Shown here: positions 49,716 through 58,491 of the stretch, in pieces
How the letters are laid out: every line of letters begins with the position of its first letter
How positions within the stretch are numbered: the first letter of the stretch is position 1
Assembly (NCBI GenBank): GCA_965221755.1
Contig: OZ244921.1
Coordinates: 2,232,001 to 2,296,000, forward strand
Direction: 5' to 3'
From: Azophilus sp965221755
Lineage (GTDB): Bacteria; Pseudomonadota; Gammaproteobacteria; Pseudomonadales; Azotimanducaceae
Length of the DNA: 64,000 nucleotides
Made by a program: the position numbers and the translations under genes
Notes under the pieces: generated by a model
The model's database searches: none
What the model was told of the DNA's origin: nothing
What the model saw: only the letters and a program-made list of their open reading frames with translations

Positions 49716-50166
49716 CTCGATTGCCTGGGTGATGAGGGCCCACGACAACCTGCAAGCTGCATCTGATCTGCTGGGGGCTGGCAACTGGCCTTTGGGAGTT
49801 TGCCTTCATGCTCAACAGACAATTGAGATGTCGATAAAGTCAGTCATGGTCGAGAAAGGTGAACGTTTCGAGTTCACCCATGATCTTGAGAAACTTGTCG
49901 CGGATCTGCCTGTTGATGCTTTCCCAGCATTTCTGGACGACAGCGCTGACCGAGAGCAAATCTCCTATTTGACCACACTCTGGCTAGAAAGGTATCCGAC
50001 CAGAAGCGCACCCGCATCACCAACATGGAGCGACGCGACATCCTCACTTGATCTGGCCGAAAAGGCTTTGGGGTGGGCAATGGCTCAGTGCGATGTCACA
50101 CTTGGTGACTTTCCTGAAAACGCGAACTCCACAAATGGCGGAAAGGGCGTGTCGCCAACCGATTAG
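49699..50166 (+). CDS. HEPN-domain protein (toxin-like)
   Basis: A 155-residue HEPN protein starting MSASADSIAWVMRAHDNLQA. The first helix (AASDLLGAGNWPLGVCLHAQ) and QTIEMSIKSVMVEKGERFEF-THDLEKL are typical of HEPN proteins that pair with MNT antitoxins. The RNase RxxxxH motif is imperfect (ERFEFTHD gives R-x4-H), compatible with the family. It is encoded directly after and overlapping the MNT gene. A role in abortive defence is known for the family, not shown here. Confidence 0.8.
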   Translation: MSASADSIAWVMRAHDNLQAASDLLGAGNWPLGVCLHAQQTIEMSIKSVMVEKGERFEFTHDLEKLVADLPVDAFPAFLDDSADREQISYLTTLWLERYPTRSAPASPTWSDATSSLDLAEKALGWAMAQCDVTLGDFPENANSTNGGKGVSPTD

Positions 50167-50348
50167 CCGCATTGCGTGAGCAATCCCGGCCCCCACGGCG
50201 AGCAGAAAGTGGGTTTTCTCTCCAACCCTCGCAGAAGAAATCGGGTGTTTAATGCCTTCTCATCCGCATGAGGTGGACTTCAACCGGCACAATTTTCTCC
50301 TGCTCCCGGCCTACCGATCAGTTAATCCCGCAAAATTACGAACGGCTA

Positions 50349-50440
50349 TGGCGGAGAGGGTGGGATTCGAACCCACGGATCCCTTGCGGGATCTCTTGAT
50401 TTCGAGTCAAGCCCGTTCGGCCAAGCTCCGGCACCTCTCC
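50349..50440 (-). tRNA. tRNA-Ser (anticodon CGA)
   Basis: Read on the minus strand the acceptor arm GGAGAGG pairs with CCTCTCC. The anticodon stem-loop is CTTGA-CTCGAAA-TCAAG with anticodon CGA (reads UCG), there is a long variable arm GATCCCGCAAGGGATC, and the T arm is GTGGGTTCGAATCCCAC. The long variable arm is typical of class II serine tRNAs. CCA is encoded (50349-50351). Its 3' end abuts the right end of cassette 2. Confidence 0.95.
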
Positions 50441-50533
50441 GCAGAGGGTGTGCAGTTTAACCGCAAATGGGGAATTGCCTAAGTCCGATTGCCGAACCGC
50501 CCTGCTTGCAAAACGCTCCGCCCAGCAACGGCT

Positions 50534-51853
50534 TCAGCCTTTGGATGGCGGACGTTGCGCGGGCTTGTCCGGCAAGGCTCCGCCGAACACGCCGCGCAGC
50601 ACTTCGAGCAGCTTTGGCTGCAGCGTGACTTCGCTCGATTCGTCGTCCTTGAAGTAGCCGGCGAACACCGCCACCACGTCCCAAGCGGGATTGATGATGA
50701 GCCCCTGTCCAGCCCAGCCGCTCTTGAGAAGAGTGCCGTCCGCAAAGGCTGCGTCCCACTGGTAGATGTTGTGCTTGACGCCGGGCATCGCGGCACCGGC
50801 GTTGGCCAGCAGCTCGGGGTCGCCTTCCTCGAGCAGGAACGCCACGTGGGCCTCGCTGATGATGCGCTTATCGCTCACCGTCCCGTAGCTCGGGGTGAAC
50901 AGCAGCCCGAAGCGGGCGAGGTCGCGCAGCCGCGCCATGAAGCCACCGTGGGTGACCGCCACGCCGTAGCGCGGGGCGATGTAGGACGCATTGGATTCCG
51001 CGCCGATGTGGAACCATATCTCCCGGCTTAAGGCATCCTGAAACGGCATGCCGGTCAGCTTCTCCACCAGCCAAGCCAGCACGAAGGTGTTCAAGCCCGA
51101 GTAGGAGAACCGCTCGCCGGGCGGCGCGTGGCGGCTGGCCTTGAGTGAAGCGACGAAGTCATAGGGGCTGTCCGGCGCATCGGCGGTGCGCCAGCCGTCG
51201 CCGATGGCCATGGAGTAGCGGTAGTAGCAGGAGCTGCGATCCTCGTAGTCGTCCGCGCAGTCGAGCCCGGTGGCCATGTCCAGGATGTCGCGCACCGAGG
51301 CGCCCGCCAGGCTTGAGTTCCCCACTTCGGGCAGGTACGCCTCGACGGGTCGGCTCACGTCAATCTCGCCGCGCTCCTCCATGATGCGGATGACGGTGGC
51401 GGGCAGCACTTTGGCCACCGACCAGACCACTGGCATCTCGTAGGGCTGCATGCGCGGGTAGCGCTCGAAGGCGATCTTGCCGCGGTGCAGGATCACCAGC
51501 CCCAAGGCTGTGGATTGATCGCTGGCGATGAAGTCCGCAAAGGACAGCGTTCCTTCAGGCGTGTCGATGGGATGGTCGGCGATTGCGGCCATCGGCGCGT
51601 GGGCCAGTTCCGCAACCGGCCCGTTTCGATGGACGTTGACGGTTGGGAAGAGCTGATTCAGGTTCTTGAAGTTCCAGGCCATGTCCGGGCCGTTGACCGT
51701 CCACCAGATGTTGTCCGCGGGCAGGCGGCGATGCTGCCGCTGCACTGCGGCCAACGAGGCGGCAGGCTGAAACTCGGCTGACTGTTGCGCGGCCGCCGCC
51801 CCGCTCAAGAGCGGTGCGGCCGACAGCAGCAGCAATAAGGTTGCGCGCGTCAT
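50534..51853 (-). CDS. Exported serine hydrolase, beta-lactamase family
   Basis: A 439-residue class C beta-lactamase-fold serine hydrolase with a Sec signal peptide (MTRATLLLLLSAAPLLSGAA, ending before QQSAEF), so probably periplasmic. SxxK is in VVWSVAKVLPATVIR, the YxN element is FSYSGLNTFVLAWLVEKLTG, and the C-terminal KTG-equivalent is LLKSGWAGQG. Such proteins are carboxylesterases, peptidases or amide hydrolases; the substrate is unknown. It is the only gene between tRNA-Ser and R1 repeats. Confidence 0.87.
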   Translation of the reverse strand: MTRATLLLLLSAAPLLSGAAAAQQSAEFQPAASLAAVQRQHRRLPADNIWWTVNGPDMAWNFKNLNQLFPTVNVHRNGPVAELAHAPMAAIADHPIDTPEGTLSFADFIASDQSTALGLVILHRGKIAFERYPRMQPYEMPVVWSVAKVLPATVIRIMEERGEIDVSRPVEAYLPEVGNSSLAGASVRDILDMATGLDCADDYEDRSSCYYRYSMAIGDGWRTADAPDSPYDFVASLKASRHAPPGERFSYSGLNTFVLAWLVEKLTGMPFQDALSREIWFHIGAESNASYIAPRYGVAVTHGGFMARLRDLARFGLLFTPSYGTVSDKRIISEAHVAFLLEEGDPELLANAGAAMPGVKHNIYQWDAAFADGTLLKSGWAGQGLIINPAWDVVAVFAGYFKDDESSEVTLQPKLLEVLRGVFGGALPDKPAQRPPSKG

Positions 51854-51895
51854 GGGCTCGCCAATGTACGGCCAATGGCGCCAAATCCCAATCCC

Positions 51896-52076
51896 GCGCG
51901 ACCTGACGGTCGCGGCGGACCAAAGGTCCGCGCTTTTTGCGTGGGCCAGGTTCCGAAATGTTTCTTAAGCCGCACAGCCCGCGCGCCCGCGAGGCGTGCG
52001 CGTTGGCGTTTCGCTGGCGCGAAACTCCGCTGCCGTTGCGTGGTTCGGTTTCGATGAGTTCTTGAACCCGCCCGTC
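51896..52076 (+). repeat. R1, composite of two copies
   Basis: The first part (51896-51977) has GACCTGACGGTCGCGG, a substituted hairpin CGGACCAAAGGTCCG and the tail TTCCGAAATGTTTCTTAAGC. The second (about 51994-52076) has the palindrome CGTTTCGCTGGCGCGAAACT and a diverged tail ending TTCTTGAACCCG. The change of stem sequence with preserved pairing (GGACC/GGTCC) argues that the hairpin is what is maintained. Confidence 0.75.
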
Positions 52077-52116
52077 CCTGATTTTTGCTAAATTGCACCG
52101 CCCGCTCCCGCACCGA

Positions 52117-53019
52117 ATGGATTCGCTCATGGATGCACCCCACTGGTTTCAGCGGGCGCTTGATGCGCCCTCCGAACCCGGCGACGTCGTCGTTGCAGGC
52201 GTCAACATCCACTTTGAAACCTGGGGGGAACCCGGCAAGCCGGGGGTGGTGCTGGTGCATGGCAGCAATGCCCACCTTGAATGGTGGCGCTTCGTTGCGC
52301 CCTACTTGGCCGACAACTTCCGGGTCGCGGCGCTGGATTCCTCCGGCAACGGCGACAGCGGCTGGCGTCCGCGCTACAGCGGGCATCTGTTGGCCGATGA
52401 AGTGTGGGCGGTGTGCCAAGCCGCCGACTTGGGCCCGAAGCCATTCGTCGTCGGCCACAGCTTCGGCGGCTTCGTGGCCTTGGAGACCGGGCACTGGCAC
52501 GGCGATGCGCTCGGCGGAATCATCTTTCTGGACTTCACGGTCGGCCCGCCGGAGGCTTACCTGGAGTGGGGCCTGCGGGTGGCGCGCGATGGCGTCAAGT
52601 CGGGCCGCAAGCCGCGGATTTACCCGGATCGGGAGTCCATGGCGAGCCGCTTCCGCCTGATTCCGGAGCAGCCCAACGTCCATCCCGGCGTGCTTGGGCA
52701 CGTGCTGAGCCGGGGCATTAGGCAGGTGGAGGGCGGCTGGACCTGGAAGTTCGACCCAACGCTGTTCGACCACTTGGAAATGGGCGCCGGCCAACGCGAC
52801 AAGTTCCTCGCCCTGCCTTGCCCGGCGGCGGTGGTGCTTGGCGAAAACAGCACCGATGAGGCTGCGCTGCACAGCGACTACACGGCGGGGCTGAAGGGCC
52901 GTGACGTGCCGGTGTTCAAAATTCCCGGCGCCCATCACCATCTCATGTTCGATGAGCCCTTGGCGGTGACCGCCGCCATCACCGCCACTTTGCTTGGCTG
53001 GCTGAGCGTTTCCGGTTGA
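52117..53019 (+). CDS. Alpha/beta-fold hydrolase
   Basis: A 300-residue alpha/beta hydrolase. The oxyanion-hole region is VVLVHGSNAHLEWWRF, the nucleophile elbow FVVGHSFGGFVALE (GHSFGG), the acid is in GENSTDEAALH and the histidine in IPGAHHHLMFDEPL. The starts MDSL (52117) and MDAP (52129) are both possible; neither has a strong ribosome site. Family members include epoxide hydrolases, esterases and dehalogenases, so the substrate is open. Confidence 0.87.
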   Translation: MDSLMDAPHWFQRALDAPSEPGDVVVAGVNIHFETWGEPGKPGVVLVHGSNAHLEWWRFVAPYLADNFRVAALDSSGNGDSGWRPRYSGHLLADEVWAVCQAADLGPKPFVVGHSFGGFVALETGHWHGDALGGIIFLDFTVGPPEAYLEWGLRVARDGVKSGRKPRIYPDRESMASRFRLIPEQPNVHPGVLGHVLSRGIRQVEGGWTWKFDPTLFDHLEMGAGQRDKFLALPCPAAVVLGENSTDEAALHSDYTAGLKGRDVPVFKIPGAHHHLMFDEPLAVTAAITATLLGWLSVSG

Positions 53020-53270
53020 GCTGAATCCGCAGCTCGGGACACTCGGGACAGGCAGCGTTGCGGCAGCGCATTCGTTTGGTATTCTCCAATGCCTCTCAAC
53101 AGGCTGCGGCCGACCAAGTTGGGCAGCGCTTCCGGGAGCGGGCGTCCCACCTTCGAAGGGAACCCGCTGCGGCGGCGGCGCGCCCTCATGCATTCAGGCA
53201 GCATGGGCCGAGGCGTGTTGAGAGGCATCTCTCCGAATTGGGCGCCAAGCCGATCGAACGGAGGCCCTTC

Positions 53271-54425
53271 ATGTCCTACGCCGGAACGCGACTGATCAAT
53301 GATGCCGACAGCCACTTGATGGAGTTGCCGGACTTCCTGACCGCGCACGCCGAACCGGACATTCGCGACGAACTGGCGCCGATGCTCAACGCCTTGTCGG
53401 GCATCTTCGATGCGACGGCCTACGCGGGCCGTCGCGGCCACAGCCCAAGCCGGCGGGCGGAGCTGGCCGCCCTTGGCGAAAACCTCACCCGCGGCCCCAA
53501 GTGGCACGATGCCTTGGGCGCGTTCAGCGGCGAGGAGCGCAGCCAAGCGCTGAACCTGCTCGGCTTCCAGCGGCAGGTGATCTTCTCCTCGTTTTGCGCC
53601 CGCCCCGTCTTCACCGCGCCCACCGCCCGCCTGCGCTACGGCGCGGCCCGGGCCCACAACCGCGCCATGGCCGAATTCTGCGACGCCGACGCCCGGCTCA
53701 TCGGCGTCGCCATGGTGCCTCTGGACGACCCGGACCAAGCCCTTGCGGAAATCGACCGCGCGATCGACCTCGGCCTCGGCGCGGTCTGGATTGCAGCGGA
53801 AGCCCCCGGCGGTCGATCCCCCGGCCATCCGCTCCATGAACCCATCTGGTCCGCCTTGGCGGAACGCCGCGTTCCCTTCATCCTGCACGTCGGCAGCGCC
53901 GAGCTCTCGATCCCCGACCCTTGGATGAACGACGGGCGCCCGGACCGCCGCAGCGCCCGGGGCGGGGCGGAAGTGATCGGCTCCAAGGACCTGACGGTCA
54001 TCCACCACAGCGCCCACCGATTCATCTCCGTGCTGGTTCTGGACGGCGTGCTGGAGCGCCACCCGCTGCTGCGCGGCGGCGTCATCGAACTCGGCGCCGG
54101 CTGGGTGCCGGACATGATCCGCCGCCTCGACCACGCCGCAGCGATCTGGGCGAAGTCCGAACCCCACCTTCGGAAAATGACGCGCGCCCCAAGCGAGCAA
54201 ATCCGCGCCCAACTTAGGTTCACGCCCTATCCCTTCGAGGACGTGGCGCAAATGGTCAGCGAATCGTTTCCGGAACTGTACCTGTTCTCCTCCGACTACC
54301 CCCATGCGGAAGGCGGACGCGACCCCATCGGACGCTTCGAGCGCGCTACCGCCGCACTGTCGGACAGCGAGCGGGAGCTGTTTTTTCAGAAAAACTTCCA
54401 AGACTTGCACCCAAACTCCTGTTAG
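53271..54425 (+). CDS. Amidohydrolase-2 family metal-dependent hydrolase
   Basis: A 384-residue member of the ACMSD-like amidohydrolase-2 group (decarboxylases and hydrolases). It starts MSYAGTRLINDADSHLMELP, where INDADSHLME carries the metal-binding D-x-H in modified form. VPFILHVGSAEL supplies a barrel histidine, and LFSSDYPHAEGGRDPIGRFE is the conserved C-terminal SDYPH motif. The start has GGAGG at -7. The upstream open frame is unrelated DNA. Substrate unknown; aromatic or xenobiotic metabolism is common in the family. Confidence 0.87.
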   Translation: MSYAGTRLINDADSHLMELPDFLTAHAEPDIRDELAPMLNALSGIFDATAYAGRRGHSPSRRAELAALGENLTRGPKWHDALGAFSGEERSQALNLLGFQRQVIFSSFCARPVFTAPTARLRYGAARAHNRAMAEFCDADARLIGVAMVPLDDPDQALAEIDRAIDLGLGAVWIAAEAPGGRSPGHPLHEPIWSALAERRVPFILHVGSAELSIPDPWMNDGRPDRRSARGGAEVIGSKDLTVIHHSAHRFISVLVLDGVLERHPLLRGGVIELGAGWVPDMIRRLDHAAAIWAKSEPHLRKMTRAPSEQIRAQLRFTPYPFEDVAQMVSESFPELYLFSSDYPHAEGGRDPIGRFERATAALSDSERELFFQKNFQDLHPNSC

Positions 54426-54451
54426 CCAAAATTCGCGTAAAATTGGCACCC

Positions 54452-55600
54452 ATGTATGCCAGATTACTGAAAAAGCCCGTCCGTTCGGCCTTCCTGTTCG
54501 GTCCTCGCGGCACCGGAAAATCGACTTGGATTCGGCAGCAGTTTCCCCAAGCGCCGCTCTACGATCTGCTCGACACGAGGGAGGCCTTGCGCCTGAGCGC
54601 CGCTCCCGATGCCCTCTATCGGGAACTCGCTTGGCATCCAGCTGGCAGCTGGGCCGTGATTGACGAAGTGCAAAAGGCGCCGGCACTGCTCAACGAGGCG
54701 CATCGTCTGATCGAGGGGAAGGGGCTGCGCTTCATTCTTTCCGGGTCAAGCGCCCGCAAGCTGCGGCGGGGCGGCGTGAACCTGCTGGCCGGGCGGGCCA
54801 TCACGACCAGCCTGTTTCCGCTGACCTCGGCCGAGCTGTCCTCGGACTTCAATCTGGAGCATTCCCTGCAGTTCGGCACCTTGCCTTTGGCCATCGACGC
54901 CGATGCGGCGCAGGACTATCTGCGCAGCTACGTCGAAACCTATCTGGTGCAGGAAGTCCAGGCTGAAGCACTGACCCGCGACGTCGGCTCTTTCGCCCGC
55001 TTTCTGGAAGTGGCCACCCGCCAAAACGCCCAAACGACCAACGCCACCGCCATTGGCCGCGACACCGGCGTTCACCGGCGCACTGTGGAGAGCCACTTCC
55101 AAATTCTGGTGGACACCCTGCTCGGCCACTGGCTGCCGGCATGGCGATTGAAGTCGTCCAATCGACAGCTCCAGCGCAGCAAGTTCTACTTCTTCGACTG
55201 CGGCGTGGCGCGAACCCTGATGGGACGGCTGCCCTATCCGCCAACGACCGAGGAGCTGGGTGCGCAAATGGAGACCCTCGTGCTCAACGAGTTGCGCGCC
55301 TACCTTGCCTACTCCAAGCTCGGCTACGTTCCCCACTACTGGCGTTCCTACGACGGCGCCGAGGTGGATGTTGTGATCGAGACCGCGCGGGGTTTCGTGG
55401 CCATTGAAGTGAAGGCGGCCGCACGCTGGGAAAAGCGCTTCAATCGGGGTCTAAGGCGCGTCGCCGGTGAGTTGGGGCGAGCCAAAACCAACTGCTACGG
55501 CATCTACTCCGGGGAGCGCGCCGCCCTGTGGGATGACGTGAGGGTGATGCCTGCAGGGGACTTTCTGCGGAGCCTCTGGGACGGCGAGGTCATGGCCTGA
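54452..55600 (+). CDS. DUF4143-type AAA ATPase (AAA_14), second copy
   Basis: A 382-residue ATPase starting MYARLLKKPVRSAFLFGPRG. Walker A is FGPRGTGKST, the DEVQ motif is WAVIDEVQKAPALLNEAHRL and the sensor is RFILSGSSARKLRRGG. The C-terminal DUF4143 half has SYDGAEVDVVIETARGFVAI then EVKAAARW, a PD-(D/E)XK-like D..ExK. It is only distantly similar to the protein at 32875. It is convergent with the HsdR-N gene and overlaps it by 11 bp. Confidence 0.87.
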   Translation: MYARLLKKPVRSAFLFGPRGTGKSTWIRQQFPQAPLYDLLDTREALRLSAAPDALYRELAWHPAGSWAVIDEVQKAPALLNEAHRLIEGKGLRFILSGSSARKLRRGGVNLLAGRAITTSLFPLTSAELSSDFNLEHSLQFGTLPLAIDADAAQDYLRSYVETYLVQEVQAEALTRDVGSFARFLEVATRQNAQTTNATAIGRDTGVHRRTVESHFQILVDTLLGHWLPAWRLKSSNRQLQRSKFYFFDCGVARTLMGRLPYPPTTEELGAQMETLVLNELRAYLAYSKLGYVPHYWRSYDGAEVDVVIETARGFVAIEVKAAARWEKRFNRGLRRVAGELGRAKTNCYGIYSGERAALWDDVRVMPAGDFLRSLWDGEVMA

Positions 55601-56720
55601 GAACAACGGATACCGATCTCAGTCCGGCGATTTCAATTGCTGCGCCAATGATACTCTCCTTCTGGGGATTATTTAGGTTTATCCCCACCCACCAACCACC
55701 GGGGAGCGGCTTATTGAAGTCCTGTTGCAAGTCAGGGCGACCGGGATAGAGCTCTTCACGTTCCCGGCTAATGTAGCGGCGCTTGCGTCCCCTGAATTTC
55801 GGGTGTTCATAGCAGTCGCCTAGGAAGGCTGAATCAATGTTGGCGAGTTCGCGCAACACGGCAATCAATTTTTCCTGAGCGTTGTCGTAGGAAAACTCCT
55901 TGCCTCCAACGCTAACCACCCCTCTACGGCGTGACTTGGAAGCACGCTCCGTAATCCGACTAGACTGAGATTGTGCCGCCGTTGCTCGGATAATCGCTCT
56001 TTCAGGATCGTCAAGTGACACTGGCGAGCGATTACGCGACGGACTGAACGCTTGGCCCCCAAGGCCGATGAGAAACTTCAGAACATCAGCAGTTTCGGGC
56101 CGCACTCCTTCCTTTGATTCAACCGCGTCGACGACCAATTCAATGAGCAGTTCATCACGCTGCCCGACAAGCCGCCTCCAAGCTTCGGGAATGGCTCGAC
56201 GGGCATCGGCGCGCCGAGCTCGACTTCGGAGTTCACTTCGAGCTCTTTCCAAGGCTTTTCCGGATGCCACGCCTTGCCAGTGGAGATAGCCCTCAAGCAC
56301 GGCCGCGGAACGTTCGGTCGAATGTTCGTGGAGGTCGAGCTTGAAGACCCGCCGGTCTTCGTAGTCGCCGGGTTCCGCTGGCATATAGAAGCTCCAAGTC
56401 CCGCCGTCGGTGAGCACCACAAAGGGCACGCCGGTGTGGAAGGCGTATTCGAGCGACTGCCTGACGCCGCCTTCGGCCCTGCCCGGCTGCTTCACTTCAA
56501 TGAGCACCTTGGGCTTTGAGCGTGGCTCACACAGGGCGAAGTCGGCCCGCCCACCGTCTGCCGTGGCGTATTCCGGCCACACGACGCTGGGTTCAAACAC
56601 GTCCCAGTGCAGGTCGCTCAAAACGCGCAGCACGATGCCTTGGGATACCGACTGCTCATTGGGAAACGCGCCTTCACGCAGTTTCCGCACAACATCGGCA
56701 ATCGTGTCCTCAAGCGCCAT
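55590..56720 (-). CDS. HsdR-N-domain nuclease-like protein
   Basis: A 376-residue protein whose N-terminal half is the type I restriction enzyme HsdR_N nuclease domain: GGRADFALCEPRSKPKVLIE then VKQPG gives D..ExK. The C-terminal part (QEKLIAVLRELANIDSAFLG, KPLPGGWWVGINLNN) resembles stand-alone restriction-like proteins with a DNA-recognition-like tail, not an HsdR helicase. No hsdM, hsdS or methylase is nearby, so a complete restriction system is not supported. The start is MALEDTIADVVRK at 56720. Confidence 0.8.
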   Translation of the reverse strand: MALEDTIADVVRKLREGAFPNEQSVSQGIVLRVLSDLHWDVFEPSVVWPEYATADGGRADFALCEPRSKPKVLIEVKQPGRAEGGVRQSLEYAFHTGVPFVVLTDGGTWSFYMPAEPGDYEDRRVFKLDLHEHSTERSAAVLEGYLHWQGVASGKALERARSELRSRARRADARRAIPEAWRRLVGQRDELLIELVVDAVESKEGVRPETADVLKFLIGLGGQAFSPSRNRSPVSLDDPERAIIRATAAQSQSSRITERASKSRRRGVVSVGGKEFSYDNAQEKLIAVLRELANIDSAFLGDCYEHPKFRGRKRRYISREREELYPGRPDLQQDFNKPLPGGWWVGINLNNPQKESIIGAAIEIAGLRSVSVVLRP

Positions 56721-56856
56721 CAACCACTCCTGATCCGGCGAAAGGCGAAAAAGCAATCAAAAACCGAGAAAGACAAACCGAGATAGTACCAAAGTGTGGC
56801 GAATAGGAGTAAAGTTCCTTAACGCTTTTGCGTGACCGTTTGCCTTGCCGAAAAAA

Positions 56857-57966
56857 ATGAGCCTTCTGGTAGTCGAAACTGATCCAGGAGCGGCGCCTTC
56901 GCTAGCGGATCAGTTCAATGAACTGGGGTATCCGCTGCTGTCCGCATCGAACCTCAGCGCCGCCGTTCGCATCTGCGACCATGCGCATCCCGAGCTCATC
57001 ATTTGCGACCGCTTCGAGTGGTCCGAGGAGTTGGCCAGCCAGTTCCGCTACATTCCCGTTGCCTTGGCGTCCAGCGAGCTGTCCCCTGAACTGCTGTTCA
57101 AGGCGCTGCAGGCGGGGCTCGCCGATGTCTGGCAACTGCCGGGCAGGGCGGCGGACTTTGCGGAGCGGGTGGCCATCGTCCTCGGCCGCTTCAAGGCCGT
57201 CGCGGGGCAGCTGGAGACCCGGCTCGACCATTTCGTGCGCGACCTCAAGCGCGACCAGCGCGCCGGGCGTCACGTCCAGCTGGGCATGCTGCCGCCCAAC
57301 CCGATGGCCATAGACAGCTACCGGCTGCGCCACCGCATCGTGCCGTCGCTCATCCTGAGCGGCGACTTCGTGGATTACTTCCGCATCGGCGAACGCTACT
57401 TCGCCTTCTACGTCGCCGACGTCTCCGGCCATGGCGCGTCGTCGGCCTTCGTCACCGTGCTGCTGAAGAATTTCTCCCGACGGCTCAGGCGCGAGTACCG
57501 ACGCGCCATGATGAGGAATCCGGGGCAAATCCTGGAGTGGCTGAACAGCGAGCTGCTCGACCAGCACATGGACAAGCACGTAGCCCTCCTGATCGCCGTC
57601 TGCGATCTGAAGGATGGCAGCATCCGCATCGCCAATGCGGGCCACTACCCGCCCATGGCTTTCGTCAGCGGTGGCCAAGCCCGCTTTCTGGAGCTGACGG
57701 GCAAGCCGATCGGCCTGTTCGATGCGGTAAGCTACGACACCCTCACCCTCAAGCCCGCCGCCGGCGACCGGCTGGTGACGTTCACCGACGGCGTGCTCGA
57801 CCTGCTGCCCGCCGGCGACTTGGTGGCCAGGGAGCAACTGCTGCTGAAGGCGGTGGCGGAGAACGACACCCTGAGCGGCCTGTGGCAGGCGCTGGAGCTG
57901 GCCGACGGCGACGACGCCCACGGCCCCGACGACGTGACCTGCCTGATGGTGTCCAAGGAGTCCTAG
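56857..57966 (+). CDS. Response regulator with PP2C/SpoIIE phosphatase domain (HsbR-like)
   Basis: A 369-residue protein with an N-terminal receiver (LLVVETDPGAAPSLADQFNE, with phospho-Asp candidate in PELIICDRFEW), a linker helix and a C-terminal PP2C/SpoIIE phosphatase domain (GDFVDYFRIGERYFAFYVAD, VSGHGASSAFVTVL, IANAGHYPPMAFV, DRLVTFTDGVLDL, GPDDVTCLMV). In Pseudomonas HsbR and Shewanella CrsR this class dephosphorylates a partner STAS anti-anti-sigma factor. The receiver's usual switch Lys is replaced (DVWQLPGR). An in-frame TTG at 56845 is an alternative start. The STAS partner follows after 3 bp. Confidence 0.85.
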   Translation: MSLLVVETDPGAAPSLADQFNELGYPLLSASNLSAAVRICDHAHPELIICDRFEWSEELASQFRYIPVALASSELSPELLFKALQAGLADVWQLPGRAADFAERVAIVLGRFKAVAGQLETRLDHFVRDLKRDQRAGRHVQLGMLPPNPMAIDSYRLRHRIVPSLILSGDFVDYFRIGERYFAFYVADVSGHGASSAFVTVLLKNFSRRLRREYRRAMMRNPGQILEWLNSELLDQHMDKHVALLIAVCDLKDGSIRIANAGHYPPMAFVSGGQARFLELTGKPIGLFDAVSYDTLTLKPAAGDRLVTFTDGVLDLLPAGDLVAREQLLLKAVAENDTLSGLWQALELADGDDAHGPDDVTCLMVSKES

Positions 57967-57969
57967 ACC

Positions 57970-58491
57970 ATGTCCGGCAAGATACTGGCCGCCGCCTACG
58001 ACGGCGTCTATGAACTGAAGTTCACCGGCGATGTCCGGCTCACCGTCAGCGGTGCCATCGACGGCTTTCTGGAGCGCATGTTCAGCGACGCCGAGTTCAA
58101 GTCCGTGTTGGTGGACCTCTCCGAAATCGACGCCATTGACAGCACCTCGCTAGGCCTGCTGGCCAAGCTCTCGATCGAGGCTGGCCGCTGCTTCAACTAC
58201 GTGCCCACCTTGGTCTCCACTCGGCCGGACGTGACCCGAATCCTGCTCACCATGGGCTTTGAGGACGTCTTCCACATCATCGATTCGCCGCTCAGCGAAA
58301 CCGCCCAGCTCACCGAGCTGCCGCGCTTGGCCAACACTCGGGAGGACGTGCTGCGCAGCCAAGTCATTGACGCCCACCGCACCCTGATGTCGCTGAACGC
58401 CCGCAACGAGGATACCTTCAAGGATCTGATGGCCGCCTTGGAGGAGGATGCGGAGGACTCCGGCTCGCCGCCGCAAGCCGCTTCGCTTTGA
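57970..58491 (+). CDS. STAS-domain anti-sigma factor antagonist (HsbA-like)
   Basis: A 173-residue STAS protein. VLVDLSEIDAIDSTSLGLLA contains the conserved Ser (DSTSLG) phosphorylated in anti-sigma antagonists and dephosphorylated by PP2C partners such as the upstream gene product. A C-terminal acidic extension of about 60 residues goes beyond the core domain, as in HsbA. The gene starts 3 bp after the phosphatase gene, so they form an operon. No anti-sigma kinase gene is present locally. The last 74 bp overlap the convergent TerB-like gene. Confidence 0.87.
   Translation: MSGKILAAAYDGVYELKFTGDVRLTVSGAIDGFLERMFSDAEFKSVLVDLSEIDAIDSTSLGLLAKLSIEAGRCFNYVPTLVSTRPDVTRILLTMGFEDVFHIIDSPLSETAQLTELPRLANTREDVLRSQVIDAHRTLMSLNARNEDTFKDLMAALEEDAEDSGSPPQAASL

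Larger units (their letters stand above)
48963..50345. mobile_element. Cassette 2: inverted-repeat-bounded MNT-HEPN unit beside tRNA-Ser
   Basis: Bounded by 26-bp inverted repeats: CCGTTCGTGATTTTGCGGGA(TTAACG) at 48963-48988 and the complement at 50320-50345. The ends match each other better than they match cassette 1. CTATGGCGGAGAG follows both cassette right ends (48946-48958 and 50346-50358) and so flanks cassette 2 as a direct repeat; the right copy is the 3' end of tRNA-Ser. No recombinase inside. Confidence 0.8.

Noticed and set aside
55590..56720. A type I restriction system
   Set aside because: Only an HsdR_N-like nuclease domain is present; helicase, methylase and specificity genes are absent.
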